A DNA stretch of 64,000 nt, taken from DASWNP01 sp036399175 (GTDB taxonomy: Bacteria; Acidobacteriota; Blastocatellia; Pyrinomonadales; Pyrinomonadaceae). Both the position numbers and the translations under genes were made by a program. The notes beneath the pieces are model-generated. The model was not told where the DNA came from. It saw only the letters and a list, made by a program, of their open reading frames with translations, and made no database searches. Position 1 is the stretch's first letter, and each line of letters starts with the position of its first letter. Shown here one piece after another: positions 42,556-50,557 of the stretch. The DNA lies in assembly GCA_036399175.1 (NCBI GenBank), contig DASWNP010000048.1, positions 1 to 64,000 on the forward strand, read 5' to 3'.

Positions 42556-43251
42556 TCACGTCAGGGGTAGGCTGCGGAACCATGCCACAACGTAAAGCCA
42601 TGGCGCTGTCAGGGCGAAGGTAAACCACCCAAGTTCCAGTGCGACCAGTAAAGAGAAGTACATGATGAGCGCGCGGCGAGCCGCCGGTTGCGCCCGGTAG
42701 GAGAACACGAGCAGCCCCGCTGCCGCCGTCGCGAGGGCGAAGGTCACGGTCTGGTAGAGCCACGGGCTGGGCAGGGGCGGGAAGTAGAAGAACAGAACCC
42801 GCCCGATGACCGGGTCTATGAGCGGCATAGCCGTTAAGAGCATGAAGCGGCCGTGCGCCTTCGGCACGCGCCGGTAGCGAAGGCCGAGGGCGTAGGCCGC
42901 GGCGAAGACCACCGAGGCGTAGAACGGCAGGTAATGCCCGTAGCCTTCCGCCGCGAAAGTCTCGTCGCTCATCGAGGCGAGGCGGTGGTGCGAGAGCAGG
43001 ACGCCGGCAAGGACGAAGAGCGGGGCGAGGACATAGGAGCAGCGCCCTAGCGCGCGGTGCAGGCCGAGGCGACGGTAGTAGACGCAGAGCGGCTGCGCGA
43101 TGAGGAGTACGAACCACAGGGAGCCGGTCAGCGCGTGGAAGTGTGTGTACGGGTCTATCGCAGCGAAGGGGCGCGAGAAGTACAGCGGCCAGAAGGCCAC
43201 GACGACCAGAGGCGTCGAGACGGCCAGTATGATGCTAGCGATCTTTGTCAT
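42556..43251 (-). CDS. Seven-helix membrane protein, hypothetical
   Basis: 231 residues with about seven membrane helices and conserved His in YTHFHALTGSLWFVLLIAQP (residues 35-54), followed by VYYRRLGLHRALGRCSYVLA and ending AWFRSLPLT. The spacing recalls small integral membrane proteins of the DUF2306-like kind with intramembrane His, but I cannot assign it to a family; a metal or heme site is possible. One-gene cassette, start 18 bp from attC 22. Confidence 0.75.
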   Translation of the reverse strand: MTKIASIILAVSTPLVVVAFWPLYFSRPFAAIDPYTHFHALTGSLWFVLLIAQPLCVYYRRLGLHRALGRCSYVLAPLFVLAGVLLSHHRLASMSDETFAAEGYGHYLPFYASVVFAAAYALGLRYRRVPKAHGRFMLLTAMPLIDPVIGRVLFFYFPPLPSPWLYQTVTFALATAAAGLLVFSYRAQPAARRALIMYFSLLVALELGWFTFALTAPWLYVVAWFRSLPLT

Positions 43252-43268
43252 CAGTGCTTAGATTAGCC

Positions 43269-43355
43269 GCCGAACGCCCGAATTAACCGGCGAGCAATTA
43301 ATGCCAAAGATAAAAGACTTGCTCATTGCGAGTCCGGTTGAATGAGTTGTTATGC
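43269..43355 (-). repeat. attC site 22
   Basis: Left core gccgaac, right core gttatgc, 87 bp (short). Arms gcccgaattaaccgg / gtccggttgaatgag. Confidence 0.9.
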
Positions 43356-43367
43356 TGCGCTTTTCGT

Positions 43368-43748
43368 TCATTGCACGGTTGTTTTACCATCTTTCTCTGA
43401 AGGATATGCGGCGACCTGCACCCTATCTTCATAAGAAATATTCGCCAACCGGCGGCACTTATACACTTCAATATGATAGCCATGTGCCCGCAATAAATGA
43501 ACCAACTCCCAAATCCGACTGATATCCTCTTGAGCATTCGACTTAAACCAGAATATAGCTCTGCTGGCATAAAAGCTGTCGGGTGGGGGAGGCAAATTCT
43601 CATTGAACCAATCCAAAAGCTCTCGCAATCGTTTCCATTCGGCGGAATCTAAATCGCCCGATTCCAACAACGAGTAGGCGGCAGAAAAGACACCTTGAGG
43701 CTTGTGCGAATCTTCGTCAATCTGTGTGATTGTAAAGCGTAAGAACAT
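43368..43748 (-). CDS. Hypothetical protein
   Basis: 126 residues, soluble, mixed alpha/beta, beginning MFLRFTITQIDEDSHKPQGV and containing the helix-strand unit LLDWFNENLPPPPDSFYASR, AIFWFKSNAQEDISRIWELV. The C-terminus is VQVAAYPSEKDGKTTVQ. I recognise no named family; the predicted fold is a small two-layer sandwich. One-gene cassette: the start lies 62 bp from attC 23 and the stop 13 bp from attC 22. Function unknown. Confidence 0.7.
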   Translation of the reverse strand: MFLRFTITQIDEDSHKPQGVFSAAYSLLESGDLDSAEWKRLRELLDWFNENLPPPPDSFYASRAIFWFKSNAQEDISRIWELVHLLRAHGYHIEVYKCRRLANISYEDRVQVAAYPSEKDGKTTVQ

Positions 43749-43809
43749 GGCGAGGTATTTATCATTAACTCTCAGTCTAACTCAACGTAGCTTCTGTTTA
43801 GTCTAAAGA

Positions 43810-43916
43810 ATCTAACGCTGGAATTAAACGGGCGCGACGAATCGAAACAAGCACGGCGTCTTGCCGATGAAAGCCGCGCTGCGCTATTCGCGCTCCGGTT
43901 GAATGAGTTGTTATGT
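43810..43916 (-). repeat. attC site 23
   Basis: Left core atctaac, right core gttatgt (one mismatch), 107 bp. Its left flank (43797-43819) recurs at 202-224 beside the IS30 remnant. Confidence 0.9.
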
Positions 43917-44012
43917 CGCGCGTAACGGGTACTTACACTCGGGCGCGCCGCCCTCGGCAAGAGTAATAAGAGGCTTGGCTGCGGACGCATTTAATGAGCC
44001 GAATAATTAAGT

Positions 44013-44627
44013 CTATTCCACAGTCTTTCGCTTCACGGCCTTTTTCAAATAGTTCTCCGGGTCGAAATCGGCGACATCAATTTTGCCGAAATGCCTCGGC
44101 GGCGTGTGGATTTTGGTCTCAACCTGATTGGGGTTGGACGTGTGGTAGTGCCGCTCCTCGACGCGGACGAGCTGCCAGGTCTTATCGATCCGCGAGTAAT
44201 TGAATTTGTAGCTATATTTCCAGCGCCAGTTGCTTCCGCCGTAATGCTCGACGCTGAAAGTGTTGCGCCCGGCTACAACCCCGTCGAACGGATCACCGAA
44301 AACGCCTCCGCACTCCGAACACATTATGATTCGCTCGTTGCGCTTCGCCGGAGTCAGCTTGCCGTCGGCGCCGCGCAACAGAATCAGGAGCGGGCGTTGA
44401 TTGATTGGAAAGCCATCGTCGTCCTTGGCCGGATTCTCTTTTTCCAGCACGAGGATTAAATCCCCGCGCCCGTCGCCGTTCAAATCCGCTTTCTCTAGCG
44501 CGATTGCCCTCATGCCTGATTCAACGAAAGGTGCCACTTCTGCGGGGACTTTTAACTCGTTTTCCTGCGCCGCCATTATTACAGACGCGACACACACCCA
44601 GATAAAGATTGCCCCAAACTTTCGCAT
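44013..44627 (-). CDS. Secreted protein with an FG-GAP-like calcium motif
   Basis: 204 residues; signal peptide ends MAAQ. A segment KADLNGDGRGDLILVLEKEN (about residues 46-65) is an integrin-type FG-GAP/calcium-binding loop (DxNxDGxxD). The rest contains SECGGVFGDPFDGVVAGRNT and a Trp-rich beta region (NWRWKYSYKFNYSRIDKTWQ). FG-GAP repeats occur in secreted adhesins and enzymes; only one unit is present here, so a ligand-binding role is a guess. One-gene cassette between attC 23 and attC 24. Confidence 0.75.
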   Translation of the reverse strand: MRKFGAIFIWVCVASVIMAAQENELKVPAEVAPFVESGMRAIALEKADLNGDGRGDLILVLEKENPAKDDDGFPINQRPLLILLRGADGKLTPAKRNERIIMCSECGGVFGDPFDGVVAGRNTFSVEHYGGSNWRWKYSYKFNYSRIDKTWQLVRVEERHYHTSNPNQVETKIHTPPRHFGKIDVADFDPENYLKKAVKRKTVE

Positions 44628-44729
44628 TCGCCCTCCTTTTGATTAAGCGCCACCACGCGGCACAAACGATTACTCCGATACGGAACTAGCAACCCGATAG
44701 ATTCTTACCCGTATACCAAAGCGGAGACG

Positions 44730-44831
44730 GCATAACGCCCGAATTGACCCGCCGCGCATTCAACTCCGACATGGCAGGTTTTGCGCATGAAAGCCACGCT
44801 CTTCGCGGTCGGGTGCATGCCGTTGTTAGAT
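44730..44831 (-). repeat. attC site 24
   Basis: Left core gcataac, right core gttagat, 102 bp. Arms gcccgaattgacccgccgcg / cgcggtcgggtgcatgccg. Confidence 0.92.
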
Positions 44832-44842
44832 GGCATGCATCT

Positions 44843-44942
44843 TTAGAGCGGCTTCTTAAATTCTTCAACGCTCAAGCCGTCATCACGGTCGATGCCGCCC
44901 ATCGTAAACGCATTCCTTGTTGGCCGGCGCTTTGGTGAACAT
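44843..44942 (-). pseudogene. Frameshifted EF-hand protein fragment
   Basis: The minus strand from 44942 reads MFTKAPANKECVYDG, then after a frame change GIDRDDGLSVEEFKK and a stop. The second part is a complete EF-hand calcium-binding loop (DxDDGxxSxEEF), the first the entry helix of one. With one base removed the two join. The whole lies between attC 24 and the next gene, in array orientation, and looks like the decayed remains of a small calcium-binding cassette protein. Confidence 0.45.
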
Positions 44943-44955
44943 CCAAGCCTAGACC

Positions 44956-46107
44956 TTACTGAAGCACGATGTCAGCAATTTGGTTTGTAAGCGTTCCCAG
45001 GCCAAGCCTTCCCCCTCCTTCCAGGTTGGTCAGGATCACGAGCGCGAAGCGTTTTTTGGGCAAAATCCAAAGGTTGCTGGTAAAGCCCGGCTGTACGCCG
45101 CCGTGCCAGACAGCGCCGGGGTCGGTAGAAAAGCCCCCGCTTCCGCCCACATACCAGCCATAACCGTATCCCGTCTCCCTTCCGTCAAGCGTTTTCTGAT
45201 TCTTTGACATTTCCGCGAACGTTTCGGGCTTGATCAGCACACCGTTTTGCGCCGCGATTGCAAACCGCGCTAAATCTTCGGCCGTCGAAACCAGCCCCCC
45301 GCCCGGTATCTTATAACTGGAATCCATCAGGATGGGATTGCGGTAATTCCCGTCGAATTGACCAAAGACTTTCGGAGAGTAGCCGCGCGCGCGATTCGGT
45401 ATGATGGCAAAAAGATCATCTACCTCAGTGTGCTGCATTCCGGCCGGCTTGAAAATGTTATTGCAAAGATAATCCGCAAAGGTCATCCCCGATGCGCTTT
45501 CGATAACCGCGCCGAGCAGCGTGTAGCCGAATGTGGTGTAACCGTATCGCGTTCCCGGTTCAAAATCGAGCGGGTCGTCTTTGAAAATGGCGAGAGCGTC
45601 GGTCAGCGTGTTGTAACGATTGGTGCGCTCGCCTTCGCCCGGTTTGTAATTACGAATGCCGCTCGAATGCGCGAGCAGTTGGCGTGTGGTGATGGGAAAA
45701 CTTTTGGTCGGAAAACTCGGAACATATTTTTGAACCGGTGCGTCCAGGTCGAGTTTCCCTTTTTCCGCAAGCTGCATTGCGGCCACTGCCGTTAACGATT
45801 TCGAGACGGACGCGATGCGATAGACCGTCAAAGCTTTTGCTGGGACGAAGTTTTCCATATCAGCCATCCCGTAACCGCGCTGGAATCGAATTTGATTGTC
45901 TTCGACGACGGCGACGGAAACGGCGGGAATGCTGTGCCGCGACATCAACGACGAAATAGCAGTTTCGATTTTTGCGACTTTATCGGCGGGCAGCGACGCG
46001 GTGTTTGTTTGCGCCGTTGCCGGCATACGAGCTATTAACGTTAAGCCCAGCGCGACACAGAGCAGCCTGAATATAATGATTGTTGTCGGTTTTTTCATGC
46101 TTCGCAT
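44956..46107 (-). CDS. Secreted serine hydrolase, class C beta-lactamase fold
   Basis: 383 residues; signal peptide ends ATAQ. Motifs: SVSKSLTAVAAMQL (Ser/Lys) and WHGGVQPGFTSNLWI (HxG). In place of the usual YxN the sequence has YTTFGYTLLG, with Thr instead of Asn, which would change the charge network of the active site. Length and the absence of a C-terminal extension set it apart from the enzymes at 23016 and 29722. One-gene cassette. Esterase or D-peptidase activity likely. Confidence 0.9.
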   Translation of the reverse strand: MRSMKKPTTIIIFRLLCVALGLTLIARMPATAQTNTASLPADKVAKIETAISSLMSRHSIPAVSVAVVEDNQIRFQRGYGMADMENFVPAKALTVYRIASVSKSLTAVAAMQLAEKGKLDLDAPVQKYVPSFPTKSFPITTRQLLAHSSGIRNYKPGEGERTNRYNTLTDALAIFKDDPLDFEPGTRYGYTTFGYTLLGAVIESASGMTFADYLCNNIFKPAGMQHTEVDDLFAIIPNRARGYSPKVFGQFDGNYRNPILMDSSYKIPGGGLVSTAEDLARFAIAAQNGVLIKPETFAEMSKNQKTLDGRETGYGYGWYVGGSGGFSTDPGAVWHGGVQPGFTSNLWILPKKRFALVILTNLEGGGRLGLGTLTNQIADIVLQ

Positions 46108-46123
46108 CTCCTTACGGGTTCGA

Positions 46124-46213
46124 CCTTAGCGCCCAGCCTCTATAAACACTGGCCGTCGAATTTTCGGGACATGAATACATAAATTGCGCGTCGGGTTAAG
46201 TGAGTTGTTAGAT
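46124..46213 (-). repeat. attC site 25
   Basis: Left core ccttagc (one mismatch), right core gttagat, 90 bp. Arms gcgcgtcgggttaagtgag opposite a shortened left arm. The stop of the next gene (46208-46210) lies inside the right core. Confidence 0.8.
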
Positions 46214-46735
46214 TGTGCGCTCCGCCATCCTCGCATCTTTCCATACATATTTCCTTACTCCTATCATCAATATTAAGAGCGGCGTAAAAAGCGCAACTTC
46301 AAGAATGAGAGATTTAACCAGCTCCATCGCCGGAAGCCTTGAAGGCACTTCAGAAAATCCAACCCAACCCAATACTAATCTGTCCGAAGAAAAAGGCCAT
46401 AGCAATTCTACTCCACCTCCTTCTTTGGTCGTCACATAATCCAATATCCCATGCGAAGCAAAGGCTAATCCGTAAGCAATCGCTTCTCTGACATGTCGCC
46501 ATCCGAGAGATACCACGAAAATCAGACAAACACTGAGTGCAAGCATGATGGAATGTGAAAAGCCTCGATGCCAAGTCCTTGAATGCAGGGTAAAAACTAA
46601 GAGGAAATCAAGGTCAACTGCATTAGCTAAGAATGCACCTACGAAAAGAGGAATACTGTAGCGCTTAGTAGGGTGGGGATGAATGGCTGCGACAATTGTT
46701 GCGCCTAGCAATCCATGAGCAATCGGTAATGGCAT
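46208..46735 (-). CDS. Membrane-bound metal-dependent hydrolase (YdjM/DUF457 family)
   Basis: 175 residues with four to five membrane helices and the conserved polar motifs of the YdjM/DUF457 family: the N-terminal AHGLLGA, DLDFLLVFTLHSRTWHRGFS and HGILDYVTT. The His and Asp residues in these motifs are thought to bind a metal; the family includes phospholipid- and LPS-modifying membrane enzymes. The stop codon overlaps the right core of attC 25, so the cassette's own recombination site supplies the termination. One-gene cassette. Confidence 0.88.
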   Translation of the reverse strand: MPLPIAHGLLGATIVAAIHPHPTKRYSIPLFVGAFLANAVDLDFLLVFTLHSRTWHRGFSHSIMLALSVCLIFVVSLGWRHVREAIAYGLAFASHGILDYVTTKEGGGVELLWPFSSDRLVLGWVGFSEVPSRLPAMELVKSLILEVALFTPLLILMIGVRKYVWKDARMAERTI

Positions 46736-46763
46736 AGAAGTTTAAGCTTCCTCAGATGTAGCA

Positions 46764-46864
46764 ATCTAACGCCGTGCATCAGCCGCGCCTCGATTCAACG
46801 CCTCGATTCAACGTGCATGAGAGAGTTGGTGGCGGGGGGGTTCGGGTGCAGGCCGATGTTAGCT
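46764..46864 (-). repeat. attC site 26
   Basis: Left core atctaac, right core gttagct, 101 bp. It contains a 13-bp tandem duplication cctcgattcaacg in the variable part. Confidence 0.9.
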
Positions 46865-46929
46865 GCGGGTGCTGAGTCATATAACGCCGCCGAATTCTTG
46901 TAATACTCGGAGCGCGTCTAGATAAAAAC

Positions 46930-47730
46930 CTACAGAGGAATGCCCGGCCCCAACACGCCGATAAATGTCAGGCCGGTGAGCGCGCCGGCCACGATCCACC
47001 TGACACTTCTAGGGACTATGAAGGGATGCCGCGCAGGCGTCGGCGGTTCGGGAATCAGCAGCGGCAGGAGTAAGAGCCACGCCGTCAGCCCGAAAGTGCC
47101 CCCGGCCGCCTCAAACTGCGCCACTTTAAACTCAAGCTGGCTGAACAAGCCCGACGCGACCGTGACGACCCCTCCGGCGACGTAAGCAGGCGTGGCTAGT
47201 TCCCACGCAACCCCTCGCGCGGTGCCTCCCCCATGGCCAATCAGCCTGCCCAACTCGACGCGACAAACCCTGAATGAGAGCCAGCAGGCCGCAGCGCCCG
47301 CCGCCACAATGGCACCCCTCCAAAACAATTGATTGGGAAGGTTTTGAATGAGAATGTACGAATCCCCGAACTTGATGAGCGGAGCTACTGTCACGTATGT
47401 GGAAGCGAGAAACAGATTCACACACATGGAGAGCCAGAGGAAGTAGCGTAGCGCAGGCCGAGCCGTCTGCCGTGTGCGCAGTATTCCGAAAGAGACAAGC
47501 CCCATCGCCCAGTTAGCGATGCTACCGGCTGCGATGATGACATTATCCTTCCACGCCACGGGTTCGTCGGCGCGGGGAATATAGGTGGAAGAAATCACCA
47601 GGCATTTATTACCTAAAAGCGCCGCCACGCCACAGTGCCCGATAATTTGGTGGGTGATGTTTACGCCCGCGTAAGCTATCACCGCAATCGCAATCACGGT
47701 GAGGCGGTCAGGTAACGCTGATTCCTGCAT
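46930..47730 (-). CDS. Multi-helix membrane protein with a degenerate HExxH-like motif
   Basis: 266 residues with about seven membrane helices. Near the N-terminus NITHQIIGHCGVAALLG has the spacing of the HExxH...G zinc-protease motif of S2P-type membrane proteases, but with Gln instead of the catalytic Glu, so it is probably inactive or has another metal-binding use. Later YFLWLSMCVNLFLASTYVTV and a Trp-rich C-terminus. No PDZ. One-gene cassette. Hypothetical membrane protein of M50-like ancestry, at best. Confidence 0.65.
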   Translation of the reverse strand: MQESALPDRLTVIAIAVIAYAGVNITHQIIGHCGVAALLGNKCLVISSTYIPRADEPVAWKDNVIIAAGSIANWAMGLVSFGILRTRQTARPALRYFLWLSMCVNLFLASTYVTVAPLIKFGDSYILIQNLPNQLFWRGAIVAAGAAACWLSFRVCRVELGRLIGHGGGTARGVAWELATPAYVAGGVVTVASGLFSQLEFKVAQFEAAGGTFGLTAWLLLLPLLIPEPPTPARHPFIVPRSVRWIVAGALTGLTFIGVLGPGIPL

Positions 47731-47830
47731 GCAAGACCTCTAAGTCCGGTTAGTTGCACCACCAACTCCGAATCCATCAACGGAAACTTTGATATAGAAG
47801 ATTGAATCGGTCAACGTCTCAATTTCGCAG

Positions 47831-47926
47831 CGCCTGACGCAGGAGCTAAGCTGCCGCCTGCCGCACACGACTGCGAATAGATGACAAGGTTGCTGGCAGG
47901 CGGTCAGCCTGAGCGACTTGTTAGAT
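47831..47926 (-). repeat. attC site 27 (second structural class)
   Basis: Left core gcctgac (one mismatch), right core gttagat, 96 bp. Arms gctaagctgccgcctgcc / ggcaggcggtcagcctgagc, nearly identical to attC 5 at 13718 although 34 kb apart. Confidence 0.9.
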
Positions 47927-47955
47927 GCGGCGGGGAATGAAGCACATGCATTCAA

Positions 47956-48387
47956 CTATGCTCCGATAGCCTGCTTTCGGGCCGCGACTCCGCCCAGATA
48001 TGCCGCTGCCAGCTTCGTCACAAAAGAAATAACAAAGAGCAATGCCAAGCTGCCAAGCTCTCCCGCAAACACAAGGACAGTTATATCAATCAGGAAATAC
48101 ACGAGCCAGACGAGTAGCGCGGCGGTGACGCTGAGGCGCGCCTCGAACCTCCCGCCTATCCACCGGCACGCGAGAAACATCAACGGCATCCCGATGACGA
48201 TACTCGAATACGGTGCGCTCAACTCCGCGTGTGCTTGATAATGCGCCGCATCCTGCCCCGGATTGATGAGGTAGCTGTACGCCACCATATACAGAATGTG
48301 TATTGCTACGTTACTAACCAGGACGGCGATGGCGATTGGAATAATCCAGACCCAACGGTTTTTCGTCGTCGAAGTTCGTTGTGTAAT
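47956..48387 (-). CDS. Small multi-helix membrane protein, hypothetical
   Basis: The frame is open to 48492, but its start is attC sequence; ATG 48387 (MITQRTSTTKNRWVWIIPIA) gives about 143 aa with four membrane helices (WIIPIAIAVLVSNVAIHILY, SSIVIGMPLMFLACRWIGGR, LSVTAALLVWLVYFLIDITV, LLFVISFVTKLAAAYLGGVA). No conserved motif. The start is 34 bp from attC 28, the stop 30 bp from attC 27. Typical of the small membrane proteins of this array. Confidence 0.7.
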   Translation of the reverse strand: MTQRTSTTKNRWVWIIPIAIAVLVSNVAIHILYMVAYSYLINPGQDAAHYQAHAELSAPYSSIVIGMPLMFLACRWIGGRFEARLSVTAALLVWLVYFLIDITVLVFAGELGSLALLFVISFVTKLAAAYLGGVAARKQAIGA

Positions 48388-48420
48388 CATCGCATCCTCA
48401 AGAGTCTTAAAATTGTGAGC

Positions 48421-48521
48421 ATCTAACGCTCGAATTAACTGGCGCGCACGGGCTGACGCTAGCGACAGGTCTTGCATGAAAGGCAAGCACATTGCGCGTC
48501 CGGTTGAATGAGTTGTTAGAT
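48421..48521 (-). repeat. attC site 28
   Basis: Left core atctaac, right core gttagat, 101 bp. Arms gctcgaattaactggcgcgc / gcgcgtccggttgaatgag. Confidence 0.92.
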
Positions 48522-48528
48522 GCTGCCT

Positions 48529-49089
48529 TTAGCCGAAGACGACATCGGCATTGATAATTAAGCTCGGAATAGATTTTGCCGCTAAGGATTCGCCGCGTTT
48601 TACTATGCGAATCTCCCGATACGCGTCCCCAACCGGCTGGGTGTAACTTTCAATGGTTTCTTTGGGAAGATTGATAAGCCATACTTCGGGAACTCCCGCA
48701 CTAGCATAAAGAGGGATTTTTATATCACGATCATATTCAACGGAGCTGTCGGCTACTTCAATGAGAAGCAGCACGTCCGAAGGCTGCGGATTAGCCTGAG
48801 CATAGAAATCATCTCGACGTTTGAGCAAGGTTACATCGGGTAGTGCTTCGGAGTAATCATTGACCTGTACGGGATTCTGCACCCACACGATTGCGTCACC
48901 ACTGACCGACCGCCCTAGAAACTCGGTTAGCCTTCCTACGCAAGCCGCATGACGGCTGCCAATCGGATTCATTTCAATTATCTCACCTTCAATTAGCTCA
49001 ACACGGTCGTCCTCTGAGAGCACGCCCGCCGCCGCCATTCGGTAATACTCAGTAATATTGAAATGCCGTCTTACAATTTGAGTTGACAT
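48529..49089 (-). CDS. Uma2-family endonuclease (DUF820)
   Basis: 186 residues of the Uma2/DUF820 family, PD-(D/E)XK-fold nucleases abundant in cyanobacteria and other soil bacteria. Motifs: ELIEGEIIEMNPIGSRHAAC, then EALPDVTLLKR with the catalytic Asp, and SDVLLLIEVADSSVEYDRDI with the ExxxS/D arm; VPEVWLINLPKETIESYTQP follows. These small nucleases are thought to act on DNA in mobile or stress contexts, exact role unknown. One-gene cassette, start 64 bp from attC 29, stop 8 bp from attC 28. Confidence 0.93.
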   Translation of the reverse strand: MSTQIVRRHFNITEYYRMAAAGVLSEDDRVELIEGEIIEMNPIGSRHAACVGRLTEFLGRSVSGDAIVWVQNPVQVNDYSEALPDVTLLKRRDDFYAQANPQPSDVLLLIEVADSSVEYDRDIKIPLYASAGVPEVWLINLPKETIESYTQPVGDAYREIRIVKRGESLAAKSIPSLIINADVVFG

Positions 49090-49152
49090 AACAGATCCAT
49101 ACCCTTCACACGAACCGCATCATAGCATGTTATCGCTGACGATTAGGAAGGC

Positions 49153-49239
49153 ATCTAACGCCCGGCATCGGCGGCGCGCTATCAACTTACAGATGAAAGA
49201 GCCGTTATATTGCGCGTCCGCTGCATGCCGTCGTTAGAT
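49153..49239 (-). repeat. attC site 29
   Basis: Left core atctaac, right core gttagat, 87 bp. Arms cggcatcggcggcgcgc / gcgcgtccgctgcatgccg. The stop of the next gene (TAA at 49236-49234) lies inside the right core. Confidence 0.92.
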
Positions 49240-49671
49240 CGCGCCTCCGCCTCGGGCATTCAAGCCTCGCTCTATCATCTCGGCAGCTTGCCGCAATTCC
49301 CCCTCCGTCGGATTCGCACGCTTCCCTTCGAGAATAGCTTTGGAAGTAATATCGTGGTAATCAAGCATCGGCAAAACATGGAGATGAGCATGTGCTACGT
49401 CGAAGCCTGCGGCAAGCATCCCAACCTTCTTAGGCTGATAAACGACCCCGATGACGGAAGCCATTCGCCTCACCACGAGCATCAATTCGATGAAAGGTTC
49501 TTCGTCCAATTCGTAGAATGCCTCGACGTGGTGTCTGGGAACGATGAGGACATGCCCGACATTGATCGGATGCTTGTCTAGGAAAACGACGGCATGAGAG
49601 TTCTCATAGACGATGAAAGCGCGCGCTTGCCTCTCAATAATGGCGCAAAAGCTACACCGCTTAGTATTCAT
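49234..49671 (-). CDS. HIT-family nucleotide hydrolase/transferase
   Basis: 145 residues from ATG 49671. A CxxC-like zinc pair (RCSFCAII) opens the protein and the histidine triad is HAHLHVLPML near residue 108, with VGHVLIVPRHHVEAF as the partner strand; this is the HIT fold that hydrolyses nucleoside-5'-phosphoramidates or AMP-linked compounds. Length matches bacterial HIT/HINT-type proteins. The stop codon is formed by the core of attC 29. One-gene cassette, start 34 bp from attC 30. Confidence 0.95.
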   Translation of the reverse strand: MNTKRCSFCAIIERQARAFIVYENSHAVVFLDKHPINVGHVLIVPRHHVEAFYELDEEPFIELMLVVRRMASVIGVVYQPKKVGMLAAGFDVAHAHLHVLPMLDYHDITSKAILEGKRANPTEGELRQAAEMIERGLNARGGGAI

Positions 49672-49704
49672 TATGTTCTTTACACCGCCCACAGCGCGAA
49701 AGCG

Positions 49705-49807
49705 AGCTAACGCCCGGCATCACCCGTCGCGGAGGCCACTTGATTACGGACAAGTTCACGATGACATCCCGGCTAATTCGCGGTCGGGTTGCATGCCGTT
49801 GTTAGAT
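49705..49807 (-). repeat. attC site 30
   Basis: Left core agctaac (one mismatch), right core gttagat, 103 bp. Arms cggcatcacccgtcgcg / cgcggtcgggttgcatgccg. Confidence 0.9.
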
Positions 49808-49813
49808 GGCAAA

Positions 49814-50302
49814 CTATTCGCCATTTTCAACTTTGAAATGAGGGTTCTCGATGATACCGAAGACATTGCCGAATGGATCCGTCACCGTCGCCACAATGAT
49901 GGCGCCGCCAACCTCCTGCGGGTCTGAGTGCTTCTTTGCGCCCAGCTTCTGCATTCTTTGATAGGCAACTTTAGCGTCTTTTACTCCCCAATAAGCGACA
50001 ACACTGCTGCCCTTCGAGACACCTTCCATATCCGGATCAAGACCAAGCTCATAGCCGCCAACATTGAAGCCGACGTAAAACGGCTCATCAAAGTATGGCT
50101 TTATTCCCAGGATGCTGGAATACCATTCCTTTGCCTTTTGCAAATCATCGACGTGATAAATGACAGTCCTCAGCCCTTGAAACATCCGCGCCTCCTTAGC
50201 ACCGCCCGACCTGATTTTCTGCTTCCGCTGGAAGCTAGCATAGCAGAACGTAGCCAGAGCAAACAGGACGAGCACGAACGCGAAAATAAATCTCCGTTTC
50301 AT
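49814..50302 (-). CDS. Membrane-anchored VOC-family protein
   Basis: 162 residues. An N-terminal helix (FIFAFVLVLFALATFCYAS) anchors or exports the protein; the rest is a VOC betaalphabetabetabeta module pair (LRTVIYHVDDLQKAKEWYSS, ILGIKPYFDEPFYVGFNVGG, then VTDPFGNVFGIIENP). Several metal-ligand positions of active glyoxalases are missing here, so it may bind rather than convert its ligand. An anchored VOC protein is unusual. One-gene cassette between attC 30 and 31. Confidence 0.85.
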   Translation of the reverse strand: MKRRFIFAFVLVLFALATFCYASFQRKQKIRSGGAKEARMFQGLRTVIYHVDDLQKAKEWYSSILGIKPYFDEPFYVGFNVGGYELGLDPDMEGVSKGSSVVAYWGVKDAKVAYQRMQKLGAKKHSDPQEVGGAIIVATVTDPFGNVFGIIENPHFKVENGE

Positions 50303-50346
50303 GCGAAGCTCCTTTCCAGCTTTAAAAATTCACGCACGAGTGAGCC

Positions 50347-50459
50347 GTCTAAAGCCCGAATTACCGGCACCGAGCGCCAGCGACATATACGGAAGGGAAG
50401 CAGCATGAAAAGAATGCTGTCGCAGGTCGGGTTGAATGAGTTGTCGAGCTACTGCTCGG
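50347..50459 (-). repeat. attC site 31
   Basis: Left core gtctaaa (one mismatch), right core gtcgagc (two mismatches), 113 bp. Arms gcccgaattaccggc / cgggttgaatgag. Confidence 0.8.
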
Positions 50460-50557
50460 AATACGTCAAGCTACTTCATCTAGGCCGACAAACGACCTCC
50501 CTCGGCGTTCGCCCGTAAAAATTCTCGTACCTTACGGATTGCGTCCACTCGGGCGAT

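Noticed and set aside
42401..43117. A 238-residue Arg/Pro-rich protein on the minus strand
   Set aside because: It is the out-of-frame reading of the membrane protein gene at 42556-43251 and of attC 21.
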